NCBI RefSeq assembly: GCF_011927695.1 | Contig: NZ_JAATJE010000001.1 | Span: 1,814,748-1,878,747, forward strand | DNA: 64,000 nt | Source of the DNA: Sphingomonas jejuensis | GTDB lineage: Bacteria; Pseudomonadota; Alphaproteobacteria; Sphingomonadales; Sphingomonadaceae | Direction of reading: 5' to 3' | In this document: in pieces, positions 9,076 through 18,740 of the stretch | Numbering within the stretch: position 1 is the stretch's first letter | How the letters are laid out: each line of letters starts with the position of its first letter | Notes under the pieces: generated by a model | What the model saw: the letters and a program-made list of their open reading frames with translations, nothing else | Databases searched by the model: none | Told to the model about the DNA's origin: nothing | Made by a program: the position numbers and the translations under genes

Positions 9076-9609
9076 ATGCCCGTTTTGCCCCTGTCCCCGC
9101 TCGACCGCATCGATCCCGCAGCCGTGGACGCGCTGCTCGACCAGGCGTTCGGCGCGGATCGGCGCGGGCGCACCGCCTATCGCCTGCGCGAGGGCACCAG
9201 GCCGATCCCCGCCCTGAGCTTCGCCGCGCTGGACGGCGGCGCGCTTGTCGGCAGCATCCAGAGCTGGCCGGTCGCGATCGAGATCGACGACGGAACCACG
9301 CTTCCCATGGTGATGGTGGGCCCGGTCGCGGTCGCGCCCGACCGCCAGGGCCAGGGCATCGGCCGCGCGCTGGTGGATGCGGTGATCGCCGCCGCCGACG
9401 CGAACGGCGGCAGCGACAGCGGACGGCTGATGATGATCGGCGATCCGGACTATTATGGCCGCTTCTTCGGATTCTCGGCGGATGCGACCGGTGGCTGGCG
9501 GCTGCCCGGGCCGGTCGAGCGCCACCGGCTGCTGCTGCGCGCGCGCGACGCCGATCGGCTGCGCGTGAGCGGAACGGTGGTCCCGCGCCGGGCCTTGACG
9601 GACGCATAG
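9076..9609 (+). CDS. GNAT-family N-acetyltransferase
   Basis: A 177-residue acetyltransferase. The acetyl-CoA loop is VAVAPDRQGQGIGRALV (R/Q-x-x-G-x-G/A pattern), followed by GDPDYYGRFFGFSADA, the tail typical of the YhbS-like branch. The ATG at 9076 fits the family; longer in-frame starts run into the promoter region of the divergent reductase gene. Acceptor substrate unknown. Confidence 0.85.
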   Translation: MPVLPLSPLDRIDPAAVDALLDQAFGADRRGRTAYRLREGTRPIPALSFAALDGGALVGSIQSWPVAIEIDDGTTLPMVMVGPVAVAPDRQGQGIGRALVDAVIAAADANGGSDSGRLMMIGDPDYYGRFFGFSADATGGWRLPGPVERHRLLLRARDADRLRVSGTVVPRRALTDA

Positions 9610-9647
9610 ATGTTCCCACTTGGTTCCGCGTGCGCTACAGCCCCGAC

Positions 9648-10217
9648 ATGCCCATGAGAACGCTGCCCGACCTGACCGGATTGTCGCTGGGCGAGATCGC
9701 GCGCCTGGCCGAATCGGCGCAGCTGCCGCCCGTCGAAAGCTGGCAGCCGGCGCATTGCGGATCGAGCGGGATGCGGATCGCGCGCGACGGCACCTGGTTC
9801 CACGAAGGCAGCCCGATCGGCCGGCCGGCGATGGTGGCGCTGTTCTCCACGCTGCTGCGGCGCGAGGAGGATGGCCGGCACGTCCTGGTGACGCCCGTCG
9901 AGAAGCTGGACATCGACGTCGAGCTCGCCCCGTTCACGGCGGTGGAGATGACAAGCGACGGCAGCGGACGCGACCGCCGGCTCGCCTTCCGGCTGAACAC
10001 CGGCGACCTGGTGGTGGCCGGCCCCACGCGCCCGATCCGCATCGAGGATGGCGAGGACGGTCCCGTGCCGCTGCTGCGCGTGCGCGGCGAACTGGACGCG
10101 CTTATCGCGCGGCCGGTCTATTACGAGCTGGCCGAGCTGGCGATCGCGGACGGCGGCGATCCGGCCGGCGTCTGGAGCGACGGCGCCTTCTTCCCCATCA
10201 CCGGCGGGGATCGTTGA
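9648..10217 (+). CDS. DUF1285 family protein
   Basis: A 189-residue protein matching the DUF1285 plan: CGSSGMRIARDGTWFHEGSPIGRPAMVALFS followed by VLVTPVEKLDIDVELAPF. The family is frequent next to CoA-type Nudix hydrolases and the cca gene in alphaproteobacteria, as here. Function unknown. A second ATG two codons downstream is also possible. It ends within the start region of the Nudix gene, so the three genes form a tight operon. Confidence 0.88.
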   Translation: MPMRTLPDLTGLSLGEIARLAESAQLPPVESWQPAHCGSSGMRIARDGTWFHEGSPIGRPAMVALFSTLLRREEDGRHVLVTPVEKLDIDVELAPFTAVEMTSDGSGRDRRLAFRLNTGDLVVAGPTRPIRIEDGEDGPVPLLRVRGELDALIARPVYYELAELAIADGGDPAGVWSDGAFFPITGGDR

Positions 10218-10807
10218 GCCTCGTCAATCGGTTGAGGGAGGCGATGGCGCATCCCGGCTCCCCTCCCCTCTACCCGAGCGACGACGTGGACGGCCGCATC
10301 GTGCCGGCGCGGCCGGTGCCGGCGGCCGTGCTGGTCGCCATCACCGATCGTCCGGCGCCCGGCATGATCCTGACCGAGCGCGCGGGAACGCTGCGCCAGC
10401 ACAGCGGCCAGGTCGCGTTTCCCGGCGGGCGCATCGATCCGGACGACGCATCGCCCACCGCCGCCGCCCTGCGCGAGGCGGAAGAGGAGATCGGCCTGCC
10501 GCCGTCTGCCGTGCGGGTGGTGGGCGAGGCCGACCCCTATCTGACGGTCACCGGATACAGCGTGACCCCCGTCATCGGCGTGATCCCGCCTGACGTGCCG
10601 CTGGTGCCGAGCGAGGCGGAGGTGGCGGCGGTGTTCGAGGTGCCGCTGTCCTTCCTGCTGGCGCCGGGCAACATGGTGGAACGATCCATCCTGCTCGACG
10701 GGCGGCAGCGGCGTTACCGCGAGGCGATCTGGGACAACCGGCGGATCTGGGGCGCGACCGCGGCCATGATCGCCAACCTGTCGGATCGGCTGCGATGGAT
10801 CGCCTGA
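10214..10807 (+). CDS. CoA pyrophosphatase-type Nudix hydrolase
   Basis: A Nudix protein of about 197 residues expected to cleave the diphosphate of coenzyme A or its oxidised and acylated forms. The CoA-specific signature preceding the box is seen (LTERAGTLRQHSGQVAFPGG), as is the catalytic part REAEEEIGL. The first acidic position of the Nudix box is Asp rather than Glu. The start is probably the TTG at 10214, overlapping the previous stop (TTGA); the first ATG in frame is at 10244. Confidence 0.87.
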   Translation: MSLVNRLREAMAHPGSPPLYPSDDVDGRIVPARPVPAAVLVAITDRPAPGMILTERAGTLRQHSGQVAFPGGRIDPDDASPTAAALREAEEEIGLPPSAVRVVGEADPYLTVTGYSVTPVIGVIPPDVPLVPSEAEVAAVFEVPLSFLLAPGNMVERSILLDGRQRRYREAIWDNRRIWGATAAMIANLSDRLRWIA

Positions 10808-11970
10808 TCCTGCCGCTCCGCCCCGGCATGGAGCATCTGCTGGAGGCGCTGGACACCGGCCGCGGCGCGACCCGCCTGGTGGGCGGCGCGGTGCGCGACG
10901 CGCTGATCGGCCGGCCGTTCAACGACGTGGACCTTGCCACCCGGCTGGTGCCCGACACGGTGATCCGCCGGCTGAAGGCCGCCGACATCCGGGTGGTGCC
11001 GACCGGCCTGGCGCACGGCACCGTGACGGCGGTGCTGCCGACCGGCCCGATCGAGGTGACCACGCTGCGCCACGACCTGTCGACGGACGGGCGCCGCGCG
11101 ACGGTGGCCTACACGCTCGACTGGGAAGCGGACGCGGCCCGGCGCGACTTCACGATCAACGCGCTTTATGCCGACCCCATCGACGGCGACGTCATCGACT
11201 ATTTCGAGGGGCGCCGCGACCTGAACGCGGGGATCGTGCGCTTCATCGGCGATCCGCTTCGCCGCATCGCCGAGGATCATCTGCGCATCCTGCGCTTCTT
11301 CCGGTTCCATGCGCGCTATGGCCGCGGCGAGCCGGACGCGCGCTCCCTGGAGGCCTGCACCAACCGCGCCAACGACCTGATGGCCCTGTCGCGCGAGCGG
11401 ATCGCGGACGAGGTCTTGAAGCTGCTGGCGAGCCGCGATCCGCTGCCGACGGTGGCGCTGATGGAGCGGCTGGGCATCCTGAAGCCCGTGTTGCCGGAAG
11501 TGACGCGGCGCGGGGTCGACCGGCTGGCGGACCTGATGACGGCGGAGCGCAGCTTCGGCGTGCCGGGCGATCCGATCCGGCGGCTGGCCGCGCTGTTGCC
11601 CGACGATGCCGCAGTGTCGGTGGGGCAGCGGTTGCGACTGTCGAAGGCGCAGGTCCGACGGCTGGAACAGGCGAGCGGCGATGCTGGCGCAGGCACGCGC
11701 GCGCTCGCCTATCGACTTGGCACCGAATCGGCGATCGACCGGCTCTTGATGAACGGCGACGACCCGCAGCCACTGATCGGGTGGTCGCCGCCGCGCCTGC
11801 CGATCACGGGCGGTGCGCTGATCGCGCAGGGGCTGACCGAGGGGCCGGCGGTGGCGGCGGCGCTGCGCCGGGTCGAGACGCGCTGGATCGAGGAGGACTT
11901 TCCGCCGGCGGACCGGGTCGAGGAGATCGCGGCCGACGAAGTGGCTCAGGCGCTCGCGTCGGACAGATAG
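10795..11970 (+). CDS. cca: CCA tRNA nucleotidyltransferase
   Basis: A 391-residue class II CCA-adding enzyme. It shows the polymerase head LVGGAVRDALIGRPFNDVDLA with the two metal-binding aspartates in DVDLA (residues 44-46), the RRDFTINALYAD motif and the RNA-binding part FRFHARYGR. It adds or repairs the 3' CCA of tRNAs. It overlaps the Nudix gene by 13 bases and is the last gene of the operon; its end overlaps the convergent GGDEF/EAL gene by 25 bases. Confidence 0.93.
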   Translation: MDRLILPLRPGMEHLLEALDTGRGATRLVGGAVRDALIGRPFNDVDLATRLVPDTVIRRLKAADIRVVPTGLAHGTVTAVLPTGPIEVTTLRHDLSTDGRRATVAYTLDWEADAARRDFTINALYADPIDGDVIDYFEGRRDLNAGIVRFIGDPLRRIAEDHLRILRFFRFHARYGRGEPDARSLEACTNRANDLMALSRERIADEVLKLLASRDPLPTVALMERLGILKPVLPEVTRRGVDRLADLMTAERSFGVPGDPIRRLAALLPDDAAVSVGQRLRLSKAQVRRLEQASGDAGAGTRALAYRLGTESAIDRLLMNGDDPQPLIGWSPPRLPITGGALIAQGLTEGPAVAAALRRVETRWIEEDFPPADRVEEIAADEVAQALASDR

Positions 11971-13697
11971 GCGAAGGCCGCCTCGGAATCGAGCGGCGAG
12001 GCGTAAAGGAAGCCCTGCCCCCGCGTGCAGCCGAGCGCCGCCAGCAGCGCGGCGAGTTCGGGTGATTCGATGCCCTCGGCGGTGGTGCGCAGCCCAAAGG
12101 CCTGGGCCAGCGACAGGATCGCCCGGACGATCGCGCCCTTGTCGCGGTCGGTCAGCATGCCGGTGACGAAGCTGCGGTCGATCTTCAGCATGTCGATGGG
12201 CAGGCGTTGCAGATAGGACAGGTTGGAGTAGCCCGTGCCGAAATCGTCGAGCGCGAGTTCCACGCCCAGCTCGCGCAGCGCCGCCATGACCCCCATCGCG
12301 CGTTCGGGATCGGCGATGATCGCGCTTTCCGTCAGCTCCACGATCAGCCGTCGCGGCGCGACGCCGTGCTTGGCGAGCGCATGTTCGACGAGCGAGGGCA
12401 CATCGTCCTGCGCGATCTGAAGCGGGGACAGGTTGACCGCCATGCTGACCGCCTGCGGCGCGGCGGCCGCGGCGTCCCAGGCCGCAAGCGTCTTCAGCGC
12501 ATGATCGAGCGCCCAGCGGCCGAGCGGGACGATCAGCCCCGATTCCTCCGCCACCGGGATGAATTCGGTGGGCGGGATCATGCCCCCGTCGTGCGGCCAG
12601 CGTGACAGCGCCTCGAACCCCAGCACCCGGCCGGTCGCAAGGCAGGTGATCGGCTGAAAGGCGAGCCGCAGCCGATCCCCCTCGATCGCGCGGCGCAGAT
12701 CGGTTTCCAGCGTGAAGCGGCGGCGCGCGCGATCAAACGCGACGGGCTGATATTGCTCGACCTGCCCGCTCTGCTTGGCGCGCTTGCTGGCGAACTGCGC
12801 GCGGCGGATGAGCTCGTCCACGTCGAGCTCGGCCTCCACGCTGACGCTGCCGATCGCACAGTCGACGCTGATCTCCAGCTCCGACAGGCGGAACGGCTGT
12901 TCGAACACCTTGCGCAGCCGATCGGCGACGGCGATGCCGCCGTCGGTCTCGTCCGTGCGGACCAGGATGCCGAATTCGTTGGCGCCGATCCGCGCGATGA
13001 CGTCGCCGGTGCGCAGCGGCCGCAGCAGGCGCCGGGCGGCGGTGATCAGCAGCTCGTCCCCCGACAGCGCGCCGACCGATTCGTTGATGCGGCCGAAGCG
13101 GCGCAGATCGAGGATGAGAAGCGCGTGGCGCTGGCCGGTGCCGGCGGCATCGGCGATCGCCTGCTCCACCCGTTCGGTGAAACCGCTGCGGTTGAGCAGG
13201 CCGGTCAGGCTGTCCGTCTGCATTTCCAGCCGGAGGCTCTTTTCGGTCTGCACCTCCGCCGTGCGGTCCAGGAGAGTCAGGAGGCAGCGCGGCTCCGTCG
13301 CCGCCAGCGTGCGGACGCGCGAGATGCGCACGGCGAAGTGCCGGCCCGAGATGCTGTCGCCGTCCGACCAGCGGAGGTCGCACTGCGCATCGCGGCCGGC
13401 CAGGAAGGTGGAGACGACAGGCGCGAGGCCCGATCGGTCGAGAAGCGGCTCGAGCCCGATCAGGTCGTCGGGTGACCAGCCGGCGCCGGTGTCGATGCGT
13501 TCGAACAGCTGGTTGCAGGCATCGACCCGCAGCCCGCCGTCCTTTTCGTAGAGCACCGCCGCCGCGATCGGCAGCGCATCCAGGTAGCGGCGGCGCAGGT
13601 CGAGCAGATCGGCCATGAGGGCATCGCCGCCCCCGTCCTCGGGTGCGGACAGGACCACCAGCTGTGGCCCGTCAGTCTTGATTGCTCGCGACGCCAT
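11946..13697 (-). CDS. GGDEF/EAL-domain protein with degenerate cyclase motif
   Basis: A protein of about 583 residues in the order PAS-like sensor (about 30-150), GGDEF domain (about 160-315) and EAL domain (about 330-580). The cyclase active site reads GANEF instead of GGDEF, so cyclase activity is probably lost. The EAL domain keeps FEALSRW, TESAII and DDFGTGYSNLSYL, which are the metal-binding and catalytic parts. I infer a c-di-GMP phosphodiesterase whose GGDEF domain may sense GTP. No membrane helix is seen, so it is cytoplasmic. ATG at 13697 is used; a TTG one codon earlier is equivalent. Confidence 0.88.
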   Translation of the reverse strand: MASRAIKTDGPQLVVLSAPEDGGGDALMADLLDLRRRYLDALPIAAAVLYEKDGGLRVDACNQLFERIDTGAGWSPDDLIGLEPLLDRSGLAPVVSTFLAGRDAQCDLRWSDGDSISGRHFAVRISRVRTLAATEPRCLLTLLDRTAEVQTEKSLRLEMQTDSLTGLLNRSGFTERVEQAIADAAGTGQRHALLILDLRRFGRINESVGALSGDELLITAARRLLRPLRTGDVIARIGANEFGILVRTDETDGGIAVADRLRKVFEQPFRLSELEISVDCAIGSVSVEAELDVDELIRRAQFASKRAKQSGQVEQYQPVAFDRARRRFTLETDLRRAIEGDRLRLAFQPITCLATGRVLGFEALSRWPHDGGMIPPTEFIPVAEESGLIVPLGRWALDHALKTLAAWDAAAAAPQAVSMAVNLSPLQIAQDDVPSLVEHALAKHGVAPRRLIVELTESAIIADPERAMGVMAALRELGVELALDDFGTGYSNLSYLQRLPIDMLKIDRSFVTGMLTDRDKGAIVRAILSLAQAFGLRTTAEGIESPELAALLAALGCTRGQGFLYASPLDSEAAFAYLSDASA

Positions 13698-13752
13698 CAA
13701 GGGTCGGCCTAGACCCCGACTGGTTAACAGCCTCCAAAAGGCGGCATGGCGA

Positions 13753-16014
13753 TCAGCCGAAGCGATTGTCGCGCGGGAAACCGTTCGGCGCCATGCGCCC
13801 GCCGGCGCCGCGCGCGGTGCGCCAGGGCGTCAGGTCGGCCTCCGTCCGCTGCCGGCCGCTTCCCCCGCCCATCGCCCAGCTGAGCCCGTCGACGAGCCGG
13901 AGCGGGCGCGCGTCGGACAGGCCGCCGTCGCGGTAGCGCTGGAGCTGCACGCCCGCGCCGCGCGTCATTTCCGGCAGCTCCGACAGCGGCACCACCACCA
14001 GCTTCCGGTTGTCGCCGATGACGGCCAGGTGATCGTCGATCTCCTTGTCGCCCTCGCGGCGGATCGGCCGCACGATGCGGAGCGTGGCGCCCGGGCGCAG
14101 GTTGACGAGCTGGCGGCCCTTCCGCGTCTCGGCCAGGATCTCGTCGGCACGGGCAAGGAAGCCGCGGCCGTCGGTGGTCGCGACGAGCAGCCGTTCGCCG
14201 GGCACGGCCGGCAGCAGCGCGACGATCTCCACCTCGGCCGGCAGGTCGATCATCAGCCGGACGGGTTCGCCGAAGCCGCGACCGCCGGGCAGCCGGTCCG
14301 CCCCCAGCGTGTAGATCCGCCCGTCCGCCGCCGCCAGGAACAGGCGGGTGGTGGTCTGCGCGTGGAGCGCGAAGGCGAGCGCGTCGCCGTCCTTGAACTT
14401 CAGCGTGTCGGCCGCGGCCAGGTCGGCATGGCCGCGCATGGCGCGGATCCAGCCGCGCTGCGACAGGATCACGGTGACCGGCTCCCGCTCGATCATCGCG
14501 TCCCACGGGATCTCGCGCGCGGGCGCGGCCTCCGCCACATCGGTGCGGCGGCGGCCGATGGCGGTTTCCGGGCCGTATCGCTCCCGCAGCTTGGCGAGGT
14601 CCTTCTTCAGCCGGGTGCGCTGGCGGGCGGGGCTGTCGACCAGCGCCTGGAGCTGGTCGCGTTCCTTTTCGAGCGCGGCCTGCTCGCGCTTCAGCTCCAT
14701 TTCCTCCAGCCGGCGCAGCGAGCGCAGCCGCATGTTGAGGATCGCCTCCGCCTGCCGGTCGGTCAGCGCGAACTCGGCCATCAGGACCGGCTTCGGCTCG
14801 TCCTCGCTGCGGATGATGGCGATCACCCGGTCGAGGTTCAGATAGGCGATGATGTAGCCGCCAAGCAGCTCCAGCCGGTCGGCGATCTTGGCGAGCCGGT
14901 GGCGCGACCGGCGCAGCAGCACGTCGTTCTGGTGGTCCAGCCAGGCGACCAGCACCTCCTTCAGCCCCATGACGCGCGGGGTGCGGGACGCGTCCAGCAC
15001 GTTCATGTTGAGCGGGACGCGCACCTCCAGGTCGGTGAGGCGGAACAGGCTGTCCATCAGCATGTCGGCGTCGACCGACCGGCTGCGCGGCTCCAACACG
15101 ATGCGGATGGCGGCATCACTTTCGTCGCGGACGTCGGCGAGGATGGGCAGCTTCTTGTCGTTGACCAGCGCGGCGATCGCCTCGATCAGCTTGCCCTTCT
15201 GCACGCCGTAGGGGATCTCCGTCACCACCGCGGCCCAGGTGCCGCGGCCGGTGTCCTCGCGCACCCAGCGGGCGCGGACGCGGAAACTGCCGCGCCCGGT
15301 GGCATACGCCTCCGCAATCGCGGCCGGCGGATCGACGAGCAGGCCGCCGGTCGGAAAGTCCGGGCCCTTCACATGCGCCAGGAGCGCGGCCGGCGCCGCG
15401 TTCGGATCGTCGATCAGCAGCGTGGCCGCATCCACGATCTCGGCGACATTATGGGGCGGGATGCTGGTCGCCATGCCGACGGCGATGCCGCTCGCGCCGT
15501 TGGCGAGCAGATTGGGGAACAGGCCGGGAAAAACCTCCGGCTCCTCCTCCTCCCCATTGTAGGTCGGACGGAAGTCGACCGTGCCTTCGTCCAGGCCGGC
15601 CATCAGGTCGATGGCGGGCTGCGCCAGCCGCGCTTCCGTGTAGCGGTAGGCCGCGGCGTTATCGCCGTCGACATTGCCGAAATTGCCCTGCCCGTCGACG
15701 AGCGGGTAGCGAAGCGAGAAATCCTGCGCGAGGCGGACCATGGCGTCGTAGACCGACTGATCGCCATGCGGGTGGTATTTGCCGATGGTGTCGCCGACGA
15801 CGCGCGCGCACTTCTTGTAGGCAGCGGCGGGGTCGAGCCGAAGCAGCCGCATCGCCCAGAGCAGCCGGCGGTGCACCGGCTTCAGGCCGTCACGCAGATC
15901 GGGCAGCGAGCGCGCCGTGATCGTCGACAGCGCGTAGACGAGGTATCGCTCGCTGAGCGCGCTGTCGAACGGCGCGTCGACGATGCTGTCGAACGGATCG
16001 GCGGTGTCGGTCAT
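13753..16014 (-). CDS. parC: DNA topoisomerase IV subunit A
   Basis: A 753-residue type IIA topoisomerase subunit. The breakage-reunion region is complete: YALSTITARSLPDLRDGLKPVHRR, GKYHPHGDQSVYDAMVRLAQDF and AAYRYTEARL with the catalytic tyrosine at residue 125. The C-terminal domain is short and lacks a clear GyrA box, which fits ParC rather than GyrA. With ParE it decatenates replicated chromosomes. The position equivalent to the quinolone-contact serine of GyrA is glutamine, which I believe is common in alphaproteobacterial ParC. Confidence 0.94.
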   Translation of the reverse strand: MTDTADPFDSIVDAPFDSALSERYLVYALSTITARSLPDLRDGLKPVHRRLLWAMRLLRLDPAAAYKKCARVVGDTIGKYHPHGDQSVYDAMVRLAQDFSLRYPLVDGQGNFGNVDGDNAAAYRYTEARLAQPAIDLMAGLDEGTVDFRPTYNGEEEEPEVFPGLFPNLLANGASGIAVGMATSIPPHNVAEIVDAATLLIDDPNAAPAALLAHVKGPDFPTGGLLVDPPAAIAEAYATGRGSFRVRARWVREDTGRGTWAAVVTEIPYGVQKGKLIEAIAALVNDKKLPILADVRDESDAAIRIVLEPRSRSVDADMLMDSLFRLTDLEVRVPLNMNVLDASRTPRVMGLKEVLVAWLDHQNDVLLRRSRHRLAKIADRLELLGGYIIAYLNLDRVIAIIRSEDEPKPVLMAEFALTDRQAEAILNMRLRSLRRLEEMELKREQAALEKERDQLQALVDSPARQRTRLKKDLAKLRERYGPETAIGRRRTDVAEAAPAREIPWDAMIEREPVTVILSQRGWIRAMRGHADLAAADTLKFKDGDALAFALHAQTTTRLFLAAADGRIYTLGADRLPGGRGFGEPVRLMIDLPAEVEIVALLPAVPGERLLVATTDGRGFLARADEILAETRKGRQLVNLRPGATLRIVRPIRREGDKEIDDHLAVIGDNRKLVVVPLSELPEMTRGAGVQLQRYRDGGLSDARPLRLVDGLSWAMGGGSGRQRTEADLTPWRTARGAGGRMAPNGFPRDNRFG

Positions 16015-16192
16015 TGCGCCGGCGTAGCAGCCAGCGCCGCCTGCGCGAAGATGCCAGCGATCCGCGCACCGGCCGTCGGCGGCCCGATCGCGCGCCGGAT
16101 CGTGGCTAACGCACGATAAATCATGTTTGCGGACAAGCAGTTGGCGGCAGCAGGTAAGTCTTTGTTAGGCTTTTGCCGGTAGCCCGTCGGCC

Positions 16193-16723
16193 ATGGGCAC
16201 CGCGTTTTCCCGACGGCGTGTGATGGCCGTCTCGCTCCTCCTCGCCGCGCCGGCGGCGCTTGGCGCCACCGACCGGCTGGGCAACCTGGACGACAGGTTG
16301 CTCGCCGCGCACAACCGCGAGCGCGGCAGCATGGGCGTGGACGCGCTGCAATGGGACGCCGGGCTTGCCAGCGACGCGGCCGAGTGGGCGCGCTACCTGG
16401 CGGCGACCCGGACGTTCGAACATTTCGGCATCGACCCGACCGATCCCGATCCGCAGGGCGAGAATCTGTGGCTGGGGACCAAGGGCTATTACTCGCCGGA
16501 GGCGATGGTGGACCTGTGGTCGGCGGGCAAGACCCGCTACCATCCCGGCCGGTTCCCCGACGTGTCGACCACCGGCCGGATGGAGGATGTCGGCCACTAC
16601 ACCCAGGTGATGTGGCGCGAGACGACGCATGTCGGCTGCGCGATGGCCGATGATGGCGAGGACGAATATCTCGTCTGCCGGTACAGCACGGCCGGCAACC
16701 TGGAAGGCGAACAGCCCTTCTGA
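16193..16723 (+). CDS. CAP-domain (SCP/PR1) secreted protein
   Basis: A 176-residue protein with a signal peptide (residues 1-24, RRR then MAVSLLLAAPAALGA) and a single CAP domain. Hallmarks are HNRER near the start, the central HFG and the signature GHYTQVMWRETTHVGCA near residue 135-151; the two histidines and a glutamate form the CAP cavity. Bacterial members are extracytoplasmic; some bind sterols or lipids or act as proteases, and the role here is unknown. Cys residues at GCA and VCRY probably form a disulfide. Confidence 0.88.
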   Translation: MGTAFSRRRVMAVSLLLAAPAALGATDRLGNLDDRLLAAHNRERGSMGVDALQWDAGLASDAAEWARYLAATRTFEHFGIDPTDPDPQGENLWLGTKGYYSPEAMVDLWSAGKTRYHPGRFPDVSTTGRMEDVGHYTQVMWRETTHVGCAMADDGEDEYLVCRYSTAGNLEGEQPF

Positions 16724-16747
16724 GCGGGCCGAACGCCGGAGGCCGGA

Positions 16748-17314
16748 TCAGGCCTCCTGCGTGTCGTCCACCCAGTCCTCGTCGCGCCGCTTCCACGCGT
16801 TGCGCAGCGCACCGCCGACGATGCCGAAGCCGATGATCATCTGCACCCAGGTCGACGGTTCCGGCACCACGGGCACCGGGCCCGGATTCTCCGTCGGCGG
16901 CGGGTTGCCGGTGGTCGGCGGTCCGGGCACGATCGGAACGAAGCCGATCGGCGTCACCGGCACATAGGTGCCCGGGATCGACGGCTGGTTGCCCCCGGCG
17001 AGCGGCGGAAGCGCGCCCGGCTGATAGCTGACCGGCACCGCTTCCGGCGCGAAGCTGTTGCCCGTGAGCACGATGGGCGCATCGGGCGGACACTCGATGG
17101 CGGCAACGGCCGGCTGGATGCGCGGACGCGCCTGCGGACGCGCGATCTGACGCGGGGCACGCGCCGGCCGGGCAGCCGCGCGCGGCGCGGTGGCGCGGTG
17201 AACGGCCTGGCGAACCTCCGGCACCGCGACGGTCAGCGTTCCGGCGCCCGCGACGGGGCACACGCATGCCGCAATCAGCTTTGCCGCTCTGGACGCTACG
17301 ATCTGGCTGAGCAC
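16748..17314 (-). CDS. secreted protein with PEP-CTERM sorting tail
   Basis: A 188-residue protein with an N-terminal signal peptide, a long Pro/Arg/Ala-rich low-complexity middle and a C-terminal sorting signal VPEPSTWVQMIIGFGIVGG followed by RNAWKRRDED. This is the PEPxxW-x-x-MI-x-GFG-x-x-G pattern typical of sphingomonads. In PEP-CTERM systems the protein is exported, anchored by the tail helix and processed by an exosortase; neither exosortase nor polysaccharide genes lie in this window. The middle has no recognisable fold. Confidence 0.82.
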   Translation of the reverse strand: MLSQIVASRAAKLIAACVCPVAGAGTLTVAVPEVRQAVHRATAPRAAARPARAPRQIARPQARPRIQPAVAAIECPPDAPIVLTGNSFAPEAVPVSYQPGALPPLAGGNQPSIPGTYVPVTPIGFVPIVPGPPTTGNPPPTENPGPVPVVPEPSTWVQMIIGFGIVGGALRNAWKRRDEDWVDDTQEA

Positions 17315-17685
17315 CGTTTTCCTCCCTTTCAGACCCTTGTTTTAACGCGACAATCGGTGGTTTGCCCCATCCGAACAGGGTTACCGGGATCACGAATCTT
17401 GGTTACCCGACTACCCTGAATTGTATCGATTCGGCACATCTAAATTCCCTGGCCCCGATTCCCGGGCGCCACGCGGACGTTTCGGGATCGTGACAGTCGG
17501 TTAACGTCCGGCCGCCGGTCTTGATCCTGCACGGTTGCCATGCGGTGAAGCTTTGGTCCCCAACGGGGACGAATTGCGCGCGCCCGAGCCCTCGTCTATA
17601 GCCCGCGCCTCGCCATATCCGCCCGCGCGTGCCGGGCGGATCCCTCGTCTTTTTCGGGCGCCGCCGCCCCATGGAGCCAGCCCGC
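17315..17685. other. intergenic region upstream of purC
   Basis: About 370 bases holding the divergent promoters of the PEP-CTERM gene and purC. The only structure noted is a short hairpin at 17556-17570 (GTCCCC, loop AAC, GGGGAC). No coding potential was recognised. Confidence 0.5.
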
Positions 17686-18465
17686 ATGGCACGCCGCCGT
17701 CAGATCTACGAAGGCAAGGCCAAGATCCTCTACGAGGGTCCGGAGCCCGGCACGCTGATCCAGTATTTCAAGGACGACGCCACCGCGTTCAATGCGGAGA
17801 AGAAGGGCACGATCAGCGGCAAGGGCGTGCTGAACAACCGCATTTCCGAGCATGTCTTCACGCTGCTCGGCGGGATCGGCGTCCCCACCCACTTCATCCG
17901 CCGGCTGAACATGCGCGAGCAGCTGATCCGGCAGGTGGAGATCGTCCCCCTGGAGGTCGTGGTCCGCAACGTCGCGGCCGGATCCATCTCCAAGCGGCTG
18001 GGGATCGAGGAGGGCACCGCCCTGCCCCGCACGATCATCGAATATTACTACAAGGACGACGCGCTGCAGGACCCGCTGGTGTCCGAGGAGCACATCGCCT
18101 GCTTCGGCTGGGCCAACCAGGACGAGATGCACGACATCGCCGACATGGCGATCCGGGTGAACGACTTCCTGTCCGGGCTGTTCGCGGGCATCAATATCCG
18201 CCTGGTCGATTTCAAGCTGGAGTTCGGCCGGCTGTGGGAGAACGACTACAGCCGCATCATCCTGGCCGACGAGATCAGCCCGGACGGCTGCCGCCTGTGG
18301 GACATGACGTCGGGCGAGAAGCTGGACAAGGACCGGTTCCGCCGCGACCTGGGCGGCGAGGTGGAGGCCTATCAGGAGGTCGCGCGGCGCCTGGGGCTGC
18401 TGCCGGAGGGCGCGGACACGGCGGTGCTGGACCTGGAAACCCACCGCAAGCGGCGGGGCAAATAG
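17686..18465 (+). CDS. purC: phosphoribosylaminoimidazole-succinocarboxamide synthase (SAICAR synthetase)
   Basis: A 259-residue enzyme of de novo purine synthesis that joins aspartate to CAIR using ATP. It begins [18 protein letters not shown], the standard start of the family with the ATP-binding KAK segment, and contains [25 protein letters not shown] and [15 protein letters not shown] chose the ATG at 17686; an in-frame start 19 codons earlier has no homology. It is the first gene of a pur cluster with purS and purQ. Confidence 0.95.
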   Translation: MARRRQIYEGKAKILYEGPEPGTLIQYFKDDATAFNAEKKGTISGKGVLNNRISEHVFTLLGGIGVPTHFIRRLNMREQLIRQVEIVPLEVVVRNVAAGSISKRLGIEEGTALPRTIIEYYYKDDALQDPLVSEEHIACFGWANQDEMHDIADMAIRVNDFLSGLFAGINIRLVDFKLEFGRLWENDYSRIILADEISPDGCRLWDMTSGEKLDKDRFRRDLGGEVEAYQEVARRLGLLPEGADTAVLDLETHRKRRGK

Positions 18466-18469
18466 GCCG

Positions 18470-18619
18470 TCAGCTCTTCACCCGCATGCCGCAGATGATG
18501 CCGAGCACAAAGGTGAGGAACAAGGCCAGCCGCACGTCCGCTTCGTAGGCGACCCAGCCAAAAGCCTCCCCGCCGAAGCTGAACAGGCCCACGAAGATGA
18601 TGATGGCGATGGCGGCCAT
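18470..18619 (-). CDS. small membrane protein of unknown function
   Basis: A 49-residue frame opposite to its neighbours, between purC and purS. It reads as two hydrophobic segments: MAAIAIIIFVGLFSFGG and LALFLTFVLGIICGMRV. It is too short to name. Compact hydrophobic composition and its clean fit in the gap suggest a real gene, but no ribosome site stands out. Confidence 0.5.
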   Translation of the reverse strand: MAAIAIIIFVGLFSFGGEAFGWVAYEADVRLALFLTFVLGIICGMRVKS

Positions 18620-18740
18620 GGCGTCGGATTCCGGTTGATGGAACGCTTACCGTAACGCCGGTGGTTGAAGAATTGGTGAAGCCTGTGCGACAGGGCACGC
18701 GCCGGCCATGGCGGCCGGATTGCCGAGGAGCGGTACCCAG

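Noticed and set aside
13615..16119. 834-residue open frame antisense to parC
   Set aside because: Antisense shadow of parC; low-complexity composition and no family resemblance, whereas ParC motifs are complete.
17556..17570. Short GTCCCC-AAC-GGGGAC hairpin before purC as a riboswitch
   Set aside because: Only 6 bp with a triloop and no purine-riboswitch features such as the conserved junction bases; not enough for a call.
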